From Chryseobacterium sp. E1 (lineage in GTDB: Bacteria > Bacteroidota > Bacteroidia > Flavobacteriales > Weeksellaceae): a DNA stretch of 64,000 nucleotides. Below the pieces are notes generated by a model. It had not been told where the DNA came from and did not search any database. It saw only the letters and a program-made list of their open reading frames with translations. The number at the start of each line of letters is the position of its first letter. Position 1 is the first letter of the stretch. Of this stretch, positions 48,370 through 60,000 are shown in pieces. The stretch lies in NCBI GenBank assembly GCA_019203745.1, contig CP078104.1:4030001-4094000 (forward strand), written 5' to 3'. The translations under genes and the position numbers were made by a program.

Positions 48370-49570
48370 TTATAAACCAATATTTTTAGTTGGTTTCAGT
48401 TGCTTCAGAATATTTTTCGGAATTGCATTTTTGTGTACTAAAATTGCAGTTGATTTATATTCCACATAAGGTCTTGTTACATAAAGATATCCTGCAAAGT
48501 CATTTGTTACTCCCCATGAATTTTTCACCATATAATACTCTTTACCGGTCTGGTCTTTAGCCAAACCTACGATGTGCATACCGTGGTCATCCGTTGTAGA
48601 AAGATTGTTAAGGCCTTTCTGACGCATATCTTCAGTAATGGTTTTATCTTTTTTAGGTTCTGTGAACAAGGTCTGCTTATTCTCTGCATTGATCTGGTCC
48701 AGGTCCATATCCGGAACATAAGCCACCCGTTTTTGTAAGAGAAATAAGGTTCTGAAACGTCAGTTGCCCAACCTACAGAATATCCTTTAGTTACAGCATT
48801 GTCAATAATTGATGTAAGATCTTTCATCGGAACGTTCCAGTCAGAATCGTGGCTCCAGTTATCAGGAATCGGAACTACAAATTTCTGATAGTATGGATAA
48901 TCTTTGTAAGAAGACAACTCTACATAATCTTCAGGATTAATTCCTACCACTTCTTTAGCAAATGTTTTCGGAGTGTAATTTTTCCCTTCATACGTAAAGT
49001 TGGCAGGTACTTTTCCTAAATATTCATCAAGGATTGCATCTACGGAATCCATCCAGTTATCTGTAAGTTTTCCTTTAGAAGAAGCCTGTACCAGACTGTC
49101 AAGAACCGGCTTCAGTTTTCCCTGCATCTCTTTGAAGTTGTTGGTAGTCTGGCCCGCTTTTAATCCTGTATACACATCCTGAGGAACCGCACCGTATTTT
49201 TTGTACATGTTGATTACATCGTGAAGCTCACCTCCGTCACCCCAGCTGATGGCTCCGTTATTCAATACATATAACTTTGCTTTATCATGATAAGAGTTTC
49301 TGGCTGTAAAAATTTCAGCAAGATCTACAGGTTTTTTACCCATTCTCTGCATTTCAGATTCAAGGAACGAATTTCCCGAGTAGCTCCAGCAGGTTCCTGA
49401 TGAACCCTGGTTCTTTACAGAAGTTGCACCAACGTCTTTCAGCGTTGTGAACTGGAAATTAGCATTTTGTGAGTGGTTGTTTTTAACTTGTTGATTAAGT
49501 CATCCTGGGCAAACATCATACTTCCTGCAGACAAAACAAAAAGTAATGATGCAATTTTGGCATTTTTCAT
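48370..49570 (-). CDS. Exported C1-family (bleomycin hydrolase/PepC-like) cysteine peptidase
   Basis: This papain-fold peptidase is about 400 residues with signal peptide MKNAKIASLLFVLSAGSMMF. The active-site Cys is in NQGSSGTCWSYSGNSFLESE, the His is in STTDDHGMHIVGLA, and the Asn is in YYMVKNSWGVTND, so the triad is complete. It has the insert regions typical of the bleomycin hydrolase branch (MYKKYGAVPQDVYTGLKAGQ). Family members are usually cytosolic aminopeptidases, but this exported form is common in Bacteroidota. Frame breaks are near 49485 and near 48730. Confidence 0.9.
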
Positions 49571-49779
49571 TACTATAAAAAGATTATTTACATTAATAGT
49601 CGTTAATAAAAGAGATTTGTTACAAAAGGAAAAGTTAAATCCGGAATTAAAGTTTTTTTAAGAAAAAGTAAAGAAAGCCCGTCTGTTCATTGGCTCAATT
49701 ACCTTAATTTAGAAAAAGTTTACCATGTTTCCAACCCATCCGGAAATTCCTGCATCTATACTCATATAACCTCCTGACT
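49571..49779. other. Divergent intergenic region before the ECF sigma gene
   Basis: These 209 bases carry the promoters of the minus-strand peptidase and the plus-strand sigma factor. No full TTG/TAnnTTTG pair was found. A TTGGCTCAATTACC segment at 49689-49702 might hold an alternative-sigma promoter. Confidence 0.35.
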
Positions 49780-50297
49780 ATGGAACGAGAATTATTACTA
49801 GAATGTCAACGGAACGACCGCAATGCGCAGCGGAAAGTCTACGAGAAAATGGCGGGCAGGCTGTATTCAGTCTGCAGACGCTATCTGAAAAATGATGAAG
49901 ATATTGAAGAAGTATTGGCAGATACGTTCTACAAGATTTTCATGAAGATCAGCCAGCTTCAGAATCCGGATACTTTCGAAGCCTGGGCCAGAAAAATTAC
50001 CGTGAATGAATGTCTTCAGAAATTACGGACGAATAAATCATTATTTATCTCTCTGGAAGAAAATAAGATTGACGCCCCTGAAAGCAACACAGAGAATCTT
50101 TCCTGGAAAAAGATATCCTTAATCTGCTGAATTTCCTTCCGGAAGGCTGCAGGGCTATTTTTAATCTTTTTGCCATTGAAGGCTATCCTCATAAAGAAAT
50201 AGCAACGATGCTTTCCATCAGCGAAGGGACCTCAAAATCCCAGCTCAATTTTGCGAGGAAAAAACTACAGGAACTTCTGGTGAATCAAAACATTTAA
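49780..50297 (+). CDS. ECF-type RNA polymerase sigma factor
   Basis: This sigma-70-family extracytoplasmic-function sigma factor is about 172 residues. Region 2 is seen as AQRKVYEKMAGRLYSVCRRY and EDIEEVLADTFYKIFMKI, followed by TFEAWARKITVNECLQKLRT. After a frame break near 50105, region 4 reads LPEGCRAIFNLFAIEGYPHK then EIATMLSISEGTSKSQLNFA. It precedes by 12 bases a membrane-anchored protein in the place of an anti-sigma factor. It probably controls the plug/VWA/macroglobulin cluster that follows. Confidence 0.9.
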
Positions 50298-50309
50298 ACT
50301 TTTACAACA

Positions 50310-52600
50310 ATGGAAAATAATCATATAGATCAACAATTCAATGAAGCTTCAAGGCTTTCAGAAGAGCCAACGGTTTTTCCTGGTTTTGAAAAAGTGTGGG
50401 AAAAAGTTGAAGAGAAGCTGGATACGCCAAAAGAGAAAAAGAAAATAATTCCTCTCTGGTTTCCTTACGGGATTGCTGCCAGTCTTATTATTGGTTTGGG
50501 AGCCTTCTATTTTATGAACAAAAAGATACTGCTGAACTCATGAAGCCGGTAATCTGAAAGTAAAACAGCACCTGACCCGGTTTCCAGTAAAGATATTGCA
50601 AAAATTGATGAGATAACCAAAGAAAATATTCAGAAAGAAAAAAAAATGCAAAGCCTGCAATAGAAAAACTGGCTGTAAATTCAATTTCAGTTCCTGTTCC
50701 TGTTCCAGGTACGGCTTCGGTTATTGTATCACCAGCCACCGCTTCATCATCACGGGGAGATATGCCGCCTCCGCCAATTGAACGCCATATGGAGACTTCA
50801 GGTGGAGTGGCTAGTAATATAGAGGAGGTTGTGGTAACAGGGTATAAGACTATTAAGCGAGAAAAAGTATAACATCATCCAGTACGGTTGTCTCCTCAAC
50901 TGAAACCAGTGTAGCTAAAGAATTAAATGGGAAAGTTGCCGGCTTGTCAGTTTCCAAATCAGGAAAAGACATGAAAATGATGATCAGGGGAATGAGTTCT
51001 GTAGCAGGAAGTTCGGCAAAACCATTGGTGATTGTTAACGGAAAACCAGTCAATATGGAGGTTCTGAAAATTCTGGATCCGGAACGTATTAAGAACATGT
51101 CTGTAATGAAAGGTGCTGAGGCTGCTGCAATATTCGGGAGCAAAGCAAGTAACGGAGTCGTCATTATAAAAACAAAACGCCTCCGTAGGGCTGAAAAGGA
51201 AAAATTCAATGAATTATTGGCAAAAGGAATTGATGAACCTGTGAAAGAACCTGTTGAAGAGGCTGAAGAAGAACTCCCAAAAGCAGGACAGCTCACAGGT
51301 GGTGAGGTGAATGATTTTTCTAAATGGGATTACTGGAAGGATGTTGCCGTTCCTGAACTGGATCGTTATAAAAATACCTGGAAATTTTTTCCTGACAGAA
51401 GGGTTTCCGTTCAGCTGGTAAATAAAGATAAAAAACCGGTAGTAGGTGAAAAGTAAAGCTGCTGGATGACAAGAAAATATCATTTGGCAGGCAGTTTCTG
51501 ATAATTTGGGAAATGCTGAATTATGGATCAGTCCGATGACCAATGAAAATTCAGATTCAGGTAAATATTATCTGGAAGATGGTTCCGGGCAGATGATAAG
51601 TTCAAATATCAGGGAATTTAAAAACGGGCAGAATATCATTATTCTCAATAAGTCCTGTCTGGAAAAACGAAAACTGGATCTTGCTTTTGTGGTGGATGCT
51701 ACAGGTTCTATGGGAGATGAGATTTCTTACCTGCAATCTGAACTTTTGGATGTTCTGAAAAAGTGGAAACAAAATTAAAAAATACAGTGGTGAGATATGG
51801 ATCAGTGTTTTACAGAGATAAAGCGGATGAATATGTGACCCGGAAATTTGATTTTTCTGATAAAGCAGAAGATTTGATAGGCTTCATCAAAAACCAGCAG
51901 GCCAATGGTGGCGGAGATACTCCGGAGGCTGTTGTGGAAGCCATGCAGGTTTCTATCGATGAGCTGAAATGGAGCAGTGAAAATTCAACTAAAATTATGT
52001 TTTTGATTTTGGATGCGCCACCTCATCAGTCAGAAGAAAACACTAAAAAACTGTATGAGAAAATAAAAAGTGCCGCTAAAAAAGGAATTACCATTATTCC
52101 GCTGGCAGCAAGTGATACCGATAAAGAAACGGAATATCTCATGAGAACGTTTGCATTGCTTACCAACGGTACGTATACGTTCCTGACGAATGACAGTGGC
52201 ATAGGAAATGATCACATAAAGCCCACCGCAGCATCTTATGAAGTTGAAAACTTAACGACCTTTTGTTAAGGCTTATTCTTCAAAGAGCTACGCTTCCGGA
52301 ATGCAGCAACGGAATTTCTAATGTAAATCTTAACAAAAAGATGGCAACTGAAATTGACAATCAGACTGATACCAGAACCGTTGTATTTCCGAATCCTACA
52401 AAAGGCCCTATTCAGATCAAAACAAAAAGGCTGTTGATGAGCTTTTTGTATATGATATAGCCGGGAAAATTATCATGCGGAAAGAACACCTGAATGAAGG
52501 TAAAAACACTATTGACATGACCTCATATCCACAAGGTATCTACCTGCTTCGTATCCGGTCCGGTGAGGTTTGGGAAACCTTTAAGGTCATCAGAAATTAA
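50310..52600 (+). CDS. Membrane-anchored protein with TonB-plug-like, VWA and T9SS-tail domains
   Basis: This multi-domain protein is about 763 residues. Residues 1-50 are a charged cytosolic part in anti-sigma position. Residues ~50-72 are one membrane helix (LWFPYGIAASLIIGLGAFYF). A Pro-rich linker follows, then at ~173-290 a SusC-type plug module: EEVVVTGYKTIKRE, KELNGKVAGLSVSK, MIRGMSSVAG, KPLVIVNGKPVN and AEAAAIFGSKASNGVVIIKT. At ~455-630 is a VWA domain with MIDAS motif DATGSMGD. The last ~75 residues form a type IX sorting tail (VFPNPTKGPIQI, YPQGIYLLRIRSG). Frame breaks are near 50525, 50565, 50650, 50870, 51455, 51770, 52255 and 52430. No FecR domain is seen. The function is unknown. 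Confidence 0.75.
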
Positions 52601-52616
52601 ATTAAATTCAAAAAAA

Positions 52617-52643
52617 AGAAATTTCTCCGGGAATTTCTTTTTT
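52617..52643 (+). terminator. Terminator-like hairpin before the barrel gene
   Basis: AAGAAATT and AATTTCTT form a stem around TCTCCGGG, followed by TTTT. It lies 17 bases after the VWA protein stop and 27 before the next start. It may reduce rather than stop read-through into the barrel gene. Confidence 0.6.
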
Positions 52644-52669
52644 CTTTATCTTGAAACATATTTTGATTG

Positions 52670-55438
52670 ATGAGAAAAAGCTACTTACTGCTGCTGTCCT
52701 TTATCATTACCGTATTACAGGCACAGGATTCAAAACTCTATTATTCGGGAACATTTTTAGGGACTAAAAATAAGGCTCAGAACTTTCTGAAAGTTTATAA
52801 CAAAAACACAGGGATCTACGAACTCACTGATGAAAAGGTTTTGCCATCATTGCCGCCAAGCCTTATGATACGCTGACATGGAATCAGGGTAAAAGTATGC
52901 TGGTCATCTCTTCTTATCAGCTGAAAGAGCTGAAAACTATTTTAAAGAATCAGGTAGATGAAAAATATGTGAAAGCTGTTCATAGTAAAGCTTATGACAG
53001 CCTGATATCAAAGAATATAAAAGATCATTTCAGTATTGAAAATAATGGAACAGCCTTAAGTAAAAGTTCCGACCAATATGTAAATAATGTAAGAAAACTG
53101 AAGCAGAGGAATGACAGTACTTATATCCTGAAGGGTTTCAAAAGGAAAACGTTATATTTTAACGGAAGCTTTACCACTTCTGTTGAAGTTAAAAACAGAA
53201 ACGCAATTCCTGAAGTTCAGCATCAGTACGTTCAGGGAAGATCTGAAAACGGAAATCCTGTATGGAAAGGGCCGGAAACAAATGAGCTGTTCAGTTTCGG
53301 ACCGGATATTTCTGCATTGGGATTTGACGGGCAGCCTTATACCTATGATCAGAATGGAAGGTTGGTCCAATGGATGAATGGATTATCACGGGCAAAAGGG
53401 TATGATAATGATCTTTTTAAAACGATTGTAGGATACAGTAATCGGCTTAATGCAAATCTTTTTATAAAAGAAGAATATGTTGAGAAATTCCGGCTTTCTT
53501 TAGATCTGGGGCAGCAAAAGGATCAGATGTATTTTATGGATCAGTTTAATAATACCCATACCTTTAAAACAAAGTTTACAGCCAATCTGGGAGGCTATGT
53601 CATGAATATGGCTTTCAATTATGATGAAAATAAAGCCACAAATGTAAACAGAGCAGGGCTTTTTAACAGAATATATCAGAATGCACTGCTGACTCCTGTT
53701 TCATTTTCCAATGCACAACAGCTGCTGTTAAATGACGGCTCACAGAGGAGCTATAGTCAGTATGCCGATAACCCTTCATTTCTTTTGTTGCAGAATAATC
53801 AATATCATTATCTGAATAATCAACGGCAGGTAAACTTCAGTGCCGCTAAGACGTGGAAGGGTTTTAAACTGAATATTGCTCAATCGTACGAGAACAATAG
53901 CATCTGGAATCTGGATAGGTATAAACTGTCAACTTCCGGCTTCAGCAATGGAATTTACAATGAAAGGACACAGAAAAACAGCCTGTATTATTCTAATATA
54001 CAAGGTGCATACACACTGCCGGGAAATTATGATTTTAAAAATAGTGTTCTCTTTAATTTCATATTAAACGATAAAAAATCGGAGGTTTATAACAGCCTGA
54101 CAGATCAGAAATACAGCTATCAAAGGACTTCACAGGATTATATACTGAATTATAATATGGAAATCTACGATGGTGATTTTGAAGCCGGGATCAATCTTGG
54201 AAATTCATTTTACGTTTCCAATACATCACATAAAAACAGCTATTGGCTTCCACAGGCGAATGCTTATGTGAAGTTTGCAGATGTTTTCAACTGGAATCAT
54301 TTTAATTTTAAAATCTTGGGAAGCTATACCCGTTTAAGTTCCGAACCGGAAATCACAAGATCTTATGCTTTTTATGCAACTACTTTGCTGGAGGCAGAGA
54401 ACAATAATCAATATTTTCCAATACGGGAAGTGGAAACTTTCAGAGGATTGTCTAATATCAATACCATAGAATGGAAAGCGGGTGCCAGAATGAATATCGG
54501 CTATCATTTTAGTCTGGAGGAGAATATTTCAGAAGGAAAATTCAGGATGATATTTTTCCCCTTTTTGAAAATAATCAGCTGAGGCTAAAAACATGGCAGA
54601 CCATACCTATAGCGGATATGAATTCAACTTTACCTATGAACGGCTGCGTTTGGGATATGATTTCTTTACAACGAACAGGATTTCATTTTTTCAAATACAG
54701 GGATATTGTGGATCGTGTTGCTTCAGGATATAACAATACTGCTGTTTCGGGATTTCAGGATATTTACAAAACATTGACGGAAGGAGAGGTACTTGGGGCG
54801 ATCAGGGAAGTTATTTTGAACGGAACGCCAACGGGCAGTTGATCATTGATGATTCCGGGTTTCCTCGAAAGGCTGCCGGAATGAAAATCATTGCAGATCC
54901 TACTCCTGATTTTGTCATGAAATTCAATCATAATTTTACTTACAAAAGATTTTCTTTGGATATTAACTGGGAATGGAGAAAAGGCGGTCAGGTCTGGAAC
55001 GGTACCGAGGCTGTTCTTGATTATTATGGACGCTCTTATACATCCGGTGAAGAGAGGAATATTAAAAATTATATTTTTCAGGGCGTATTTTCTGACGGAA
55101 ATACCAATCAGATTCCTGTAGATTTTTATGATCCCGGCAGGAATGTTCAGGAAAACAGATGGTCAAGGTATGGATACGCCGGAGTAGCGGAAAATTATAT
55201 TCAAAAGGCAGATTATGTAAGAATCAATAATATTTCCCTGTCTGCAAGCTTTCCTGTTGACCACAGCCAACGTACATTAAAATTCACTTTGTATGCCAAT
55301 AATCTTATGCTTTGGCAGGCTAAAACAGGAGCTGATCCCAATCAGACTTTCTACGAAACAGAAAATGGAAGAGGTTTGGATTTCTTCAATCTTCCTTCTT
55401 TTAAAACATTGGGCTGTATCGTTTCATTCAAATTTTAA
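52670..55438 (+). CDS. SusC/RagA-like outer-membrane barrel without a visible plug domain
   Basis: This outer-membrane protein is about 923 residues, starting MRKSYLLLLSFIITVLQAQD (signal peptide). Residues ~20-100 resemble a carboxypeptidase-regulatory-like N-domain (FLKVYNKNTGIYELTDEKGF). After a ~70-residue linker comes a typical post-plug SusC sequence, NAIPEVQHQYVQGRSENGNP, VWKGPETNELFSFGPDI and FDGQPYTYDQNG. A long ladder of barrel strands follows, ending FKTLGCIVSFKF. The usual plug block (IRG...LYVVDG...YGSR..NGVILI) is not found in any frame between N-domain and barrel. Frame breaks are near 52845, 54545, 54610 and 54815. Its stop is 3 bases before the macroglobulin start. Confidence 0.82.
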
Positions 55439-55441
55439 CCT

Positions 55442-58400
55442 ATGAATTTTAAATTTATATCCTATATCATTGTATGCTGTATTCTGTTCTCAGCTGTTTC
55501 AGTAAAGGGACAGAGTATTATGCAGGACTTTGAAAAGAAAAAACTTACATTCAGACCAATCATGTTTTCTATAAGCCGGGAGAAGGAATGTATTTTAAAA
55601 TCTACGTTGTAAAAGGAGCAGACAACCTTCCGGCAGAAGACAGCAGGGTTGTCAATTTTGAAATTCTTGATCCCGGGGAAGCATATTGAAAAAAATGAAA
55701 TATGAGATCACCAATGGCTATGCCCAGGGTATTTTCAATTCTCTGATGATATGAAAGGAGGAATCTATAAGATCAGAGCCTATACCAACTGGATGCAGAA
55801 TGAGCAGGATAAAAATGCATTTGAAAAGGAGATCACCCTTCAAAAAGTTGTATCTCCGAGAATCTTAATGAAGCTTGACTTCCCAAAAAGGATATGGCCC
55901 GGGAGATGAGGTGACAGCAGACTTTTCTGTGCGGAGCCTGGCCAATTTACCCATTCCTTTTTATGAAGCGGAATATACCGTGATGCACAACGGAGAAGTT
56001 ATCTCAGAAGGAAAACTGATCACAGATAAAGATGGCAGAAAAATATTAAAATTTAAACTTCCTGCAGTGCTTAAATCTGCTGATGCCTTGTTGAATATTA
56101 AAGTGAATTTTGATGGTTTTACAGAATCGGTTTCCCGGAATATTCCGGTTGTCTTAAATCATCTCGACGTCAGACTGATGCCAGAGGGGGAACACTGATC
56201 AATGAGATAGAACAAAATATTGCCTTTAAAATCCTTGACGAATTTGAACAGCCTGTAGATGCGGTTTTAGGCATTTACAATCAGAATCATGAAAAAATAA
56301 AAGAAGTTTCGGCCTATAACTTTGGAATGGGAAGTTTCATTTTACTCCCCAGAAAGGAGAATCCTATTATGCCAGGGTTTTGAAGCCGGAAAATATAATG
56401 CAGACATACAGTCTTCCCGTTGCTCAGAATGATGGAATAGTTCTGAATATCAGACAAGAAAACGGTTTACTGCACTTTAAAATGACTTCTACTCAGGAAA
56501 GAAGCATTATCATTAAAGGAAGCTTTCGTGGAAAGGAAGTTTACAGCAAATCCCTTCTATTGAAAAACGGATCAGGTTCATTGGATGTTTCTGAAAAAGA
56601 CTTTCCTGCGGGAATTATCAGATTTACCGTCCTGGAAAATAATTCAGTCCTTGCAGAACGTATTGTTTTTACCAATAAAATCAATCAGCTTAACATAAAA
56701 GTTGAACCTGTCAAACAATATTATCAACCCAGAGAAAAAGTAGTCTTGAATATTGTAACTACAGACGGTAATAACAAACCGGTTCCCGCTAATCTTGCTC
56801 TAAGCGTAGTGGATGATAAACTATGGACCTACGCTGATGATCAACAAAACCATATCGTCTCTTGGCTGCTGATGGATTCTGAGTTGAGAGGTAAGATTGA
56901 AAAACCACAGTTTTATTTCGATAAAAAAGAAGAAAAAGCCGATAAAAGCCTGGACCTTGTCATGCTTACCAACGGGTACAGATACTTCGAGCTTATCCCG
57001 GAAATCATAAAAAACAATCAGTACAAATATCTGCCCGAAAAAAGAATACAGTCTACGGAATTGTAGAAGATGAAAATAAGAATCCTGTAAAATCAGAGGT
57101 TTTTCTGGTAGATACCCGTAGAAATAAAATTCTCAGACAGGAAACTGCAGAAAATGGTAAATTTTATTTTTCAGATTTAAATACTGACGGTTTCTATAGA
57201 ATCATTGCCAAGTCCTTCCTGCCCAAACATAGAGTCCGAATCAGGATTCTGTCTTACCATCTGGATATTAACCCTCTGGTGAAACAAAAACTGAATAATA
57301 TAGATGTAGAAGAAATTATAAGAGAGGCTGAAGTTAAAGAAGCAGCAAAAAGGAGTCTAAAGAAGTGAGCAAGACCCTAAACGTGATAAAACAAAATCAG
57401 ATACAGACAGAAACAGTTATATTGAAGAGGTTATTGTTACTGGTGCCTATTCTATAAAGAAAGAAAACAAGGCCAATTCTGTCACTTTATTATCGGCTTC
57501 TCCTGAAATTCAGAATCCTGATGTCACTTCATTACTAAGCGGAAAAGTAGCAGGAATAGTTGTATCATCTACAGCGCAGCCAGGAACTGGTGGAGAGGCA
57601 CATATAAGAGGGGCAGCTTCGGTTCCCAATAAAACCCCTTTATTTGTTGTTGACGGAATTCCTGTAGAAAATTTTAATACAACCATCAACCCGAATGATG
57701 TCAGCAGTATTACAGTTCTTAAGGATGCTGCAGCTACAGCAATCTATGGGAGCAGGGCTGTGAACGGAGCAATTCTCATCAATTCCTTTAAAAACGGAAA
57801 TATGGAAAATAAATGGGACATTACCCCGAAATCCTATTTTGCAGTAGAAGTGATACCGGCCGAAAATCTGACGGAATTTTCAGAGAGCCGGCAATTTGCC
57901 TACCCGGAATATAAAACTACCAATACTCCCTATAGATTTGATTACAGAGAAGCTCTGTACTGGAATCCTGTGATAGAAACCGATAAAAATGGTAAAGCAA
58001 AAATTGAATTCTATAATTCTGATGCCAGTTCTACATTCAGAGTGATGACAGAAGGTATTTCCGGAGCCGGTACCGTGGGAAGAAGTGAAATGACATATGC
58101 CGCAAAGAGTATGATCTCAATAGATGCTAAAATTCCACAGTATCTGACAAGAACAGACCAGATGCTTATTCCCGTGGTTGTAAAAAATAATTCTCCTGAG
58201 ACCAGAAATATGACAATGGATGTTATCGTCCCGAATCATGTTAAGCTCATGCATGCTAACAGCCTGATTACCCTGAAGCCGATGGAGTCTGGAAGATTAT
58301 TTGTAAAAATTCAGACCGATGAAGTGGTAAATTCCAATATTCAGTTTACCGTAAGATCCGGAGATTTCCGGGAAACCGTCATCTTACCGTTTCAGGTAGA

Positions 58401-59944
58401 AGAAAAAGGCTTTCTTCAACGCTACTCACTGATCAATAATACAACTGAAGATATCAGAATCAATATTCCTGAATACATTAACGGCAGTTTGCTTTCTTCT
58501 TATTATGTATTTGAAAATGCTGCATTTCAGATGTTTGAAGACCTGGAGAGATTGAAGAAAGAGCCTTATGGTTGTTTTGAGCAACTTTCTTCAACAGTAT
58601 ATCCTAATATTTTCATTCTGGATTATTTAAAATCAGCTAAAAAAATTGATACACCTACCGAAACCCTGGTGGTGAAAAACCTGAAAAAGGATTTCAGAAA
58701 CTGCTGAGCTTCAAAAATAAAGACGGAGGTTTTGGATATTTCAGAACTACAGAATCTGATGTGGCACTTTCTGCTTTCGCTTTACTGGAATTTACGGAAC
58801 TGAAGAAATATGTGGCTGTTGATCCAAAGCTGATTCAGGAACTTTATTCGTTTATTCTAGCTAAGAAAAATGAAAACGGATTATTTGAAGTGAGAAAACA
58901 GTATGAAGCAAAAAATGCTTATTCAGAGCATATGTGGTCCAGAAATATGTATATTTTGTATGCTTTGTCTAAATTGGGTATAAAAATGAAATTGAAGATT
59001 CTTACAAAGTAATGCTGAACAGAGCTTTAGTAACAAAAGAAGCTTATCAGCTGGCATTATTGGCCAATGCTTCTGCCAGTCTTGGGAAACATAAAGAATA
59101 TGAGAATCTGATCTCAATTCTGGGAAGACAGTATGAAACTCAAAAGGTAAAACCTGGGATAACCTTTACAGGCTCAGGCAGTATTTCTGCGGATGCAGAA
59201 GCTCTTTCTCTGTATATGATGGCTTTGCAGAAAGATGAGAAATTAAATCATCTGAAAATTGCAAAAGCTGCAGATCAGCTTATTGCTTATAACGGATATT
59301 ACGGATTTGGTTCTACTCAGGCCACGAGCCTGGCAATAGAAGCTTTATCCGAATTCTTCTCAAAAAATGAAAAACTCTATGGAAATGAAAGGCCTGCTAT
59401 TAAGATAAACGGAGTCTATATCTTGCCTGGGATCAGTGTTGCATCAGCTTATAAAACTGGAGAAAATCATATCCGTGTACAATATCCGGCTTCAAAAGGA
59501 CTTCCTTATAAGCTGGATTATGAATATTATACTCTGCAGCCACCCGTAAGTGCTGATATTCCTGTAACCATGGAAACCCGGCTGAAGTCTCCTCAGTCTA
59601 AAATAGGAGAAACAAACAGAATGATAGTGACCATTAAAAATAAAGTGAATAACCAACTTCCCATGACGGTCGCCAAAATAGGTATTCCTGCTGGATTGAC
59701 ATTACAAAATGCTTTATTGAAAGATATGGTTGATAAAAAGCAGGTTTCTTACTATGAAATTTTTGATAACTACCTTGTACTGTACTGGGAACATCTTGAT
59801 GCTGAAGAAACAAAGGTGATCAACCTCGATCTGAAAGTGGAGTTTGCAGGAGAATACACAGGGAAATCAGGGAACGTTTATCTGTATTATATGCCTGAAT
59901 CCAAATATTGGAATCCGGGAATTATGGTGAAAACTGAACCTTAA
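55442..59944 (+). CDS. Alpha-2-macroglobulin-like protein with an inserted SusC-type plug
   Basis: This exported protein is about 1500 residues with signal peptide MNFKFISYIIVCCILFSAVS. Residues ~25-600 form macroglobulin-like beta-domains (HVFYKPGEGMYFKIYVVKGA in a repaired frame). A regulatory-like domain follows (NKNPVKSEVFLVDTRRNKIL). At ~660-785 is a complete plug module: EEVIVTGAYSIKKE, LLSGKVAGIVVSS, HIRGAASVPNKTPLFVVDG and AATAIYGSRAVNGAILI. The macroglobulin core then resumes (SSTFRVMTEGISGAGTVGRS). The thioester motif PYGCFEQLSS lies near residue 1041 and the helical thioester domain extends to ~1320. Frame breaks include near 55540, 55675, 55735, 55890, 56190, 56355, 57045, 57355, 58695 and 58985. 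Confidence 0.82.
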
Positions 59945-60000
59945 ACAGAGATTAGAAACTTTGAATTTATTTTAATAATTTCCCCAAAAATTAAAACGGG

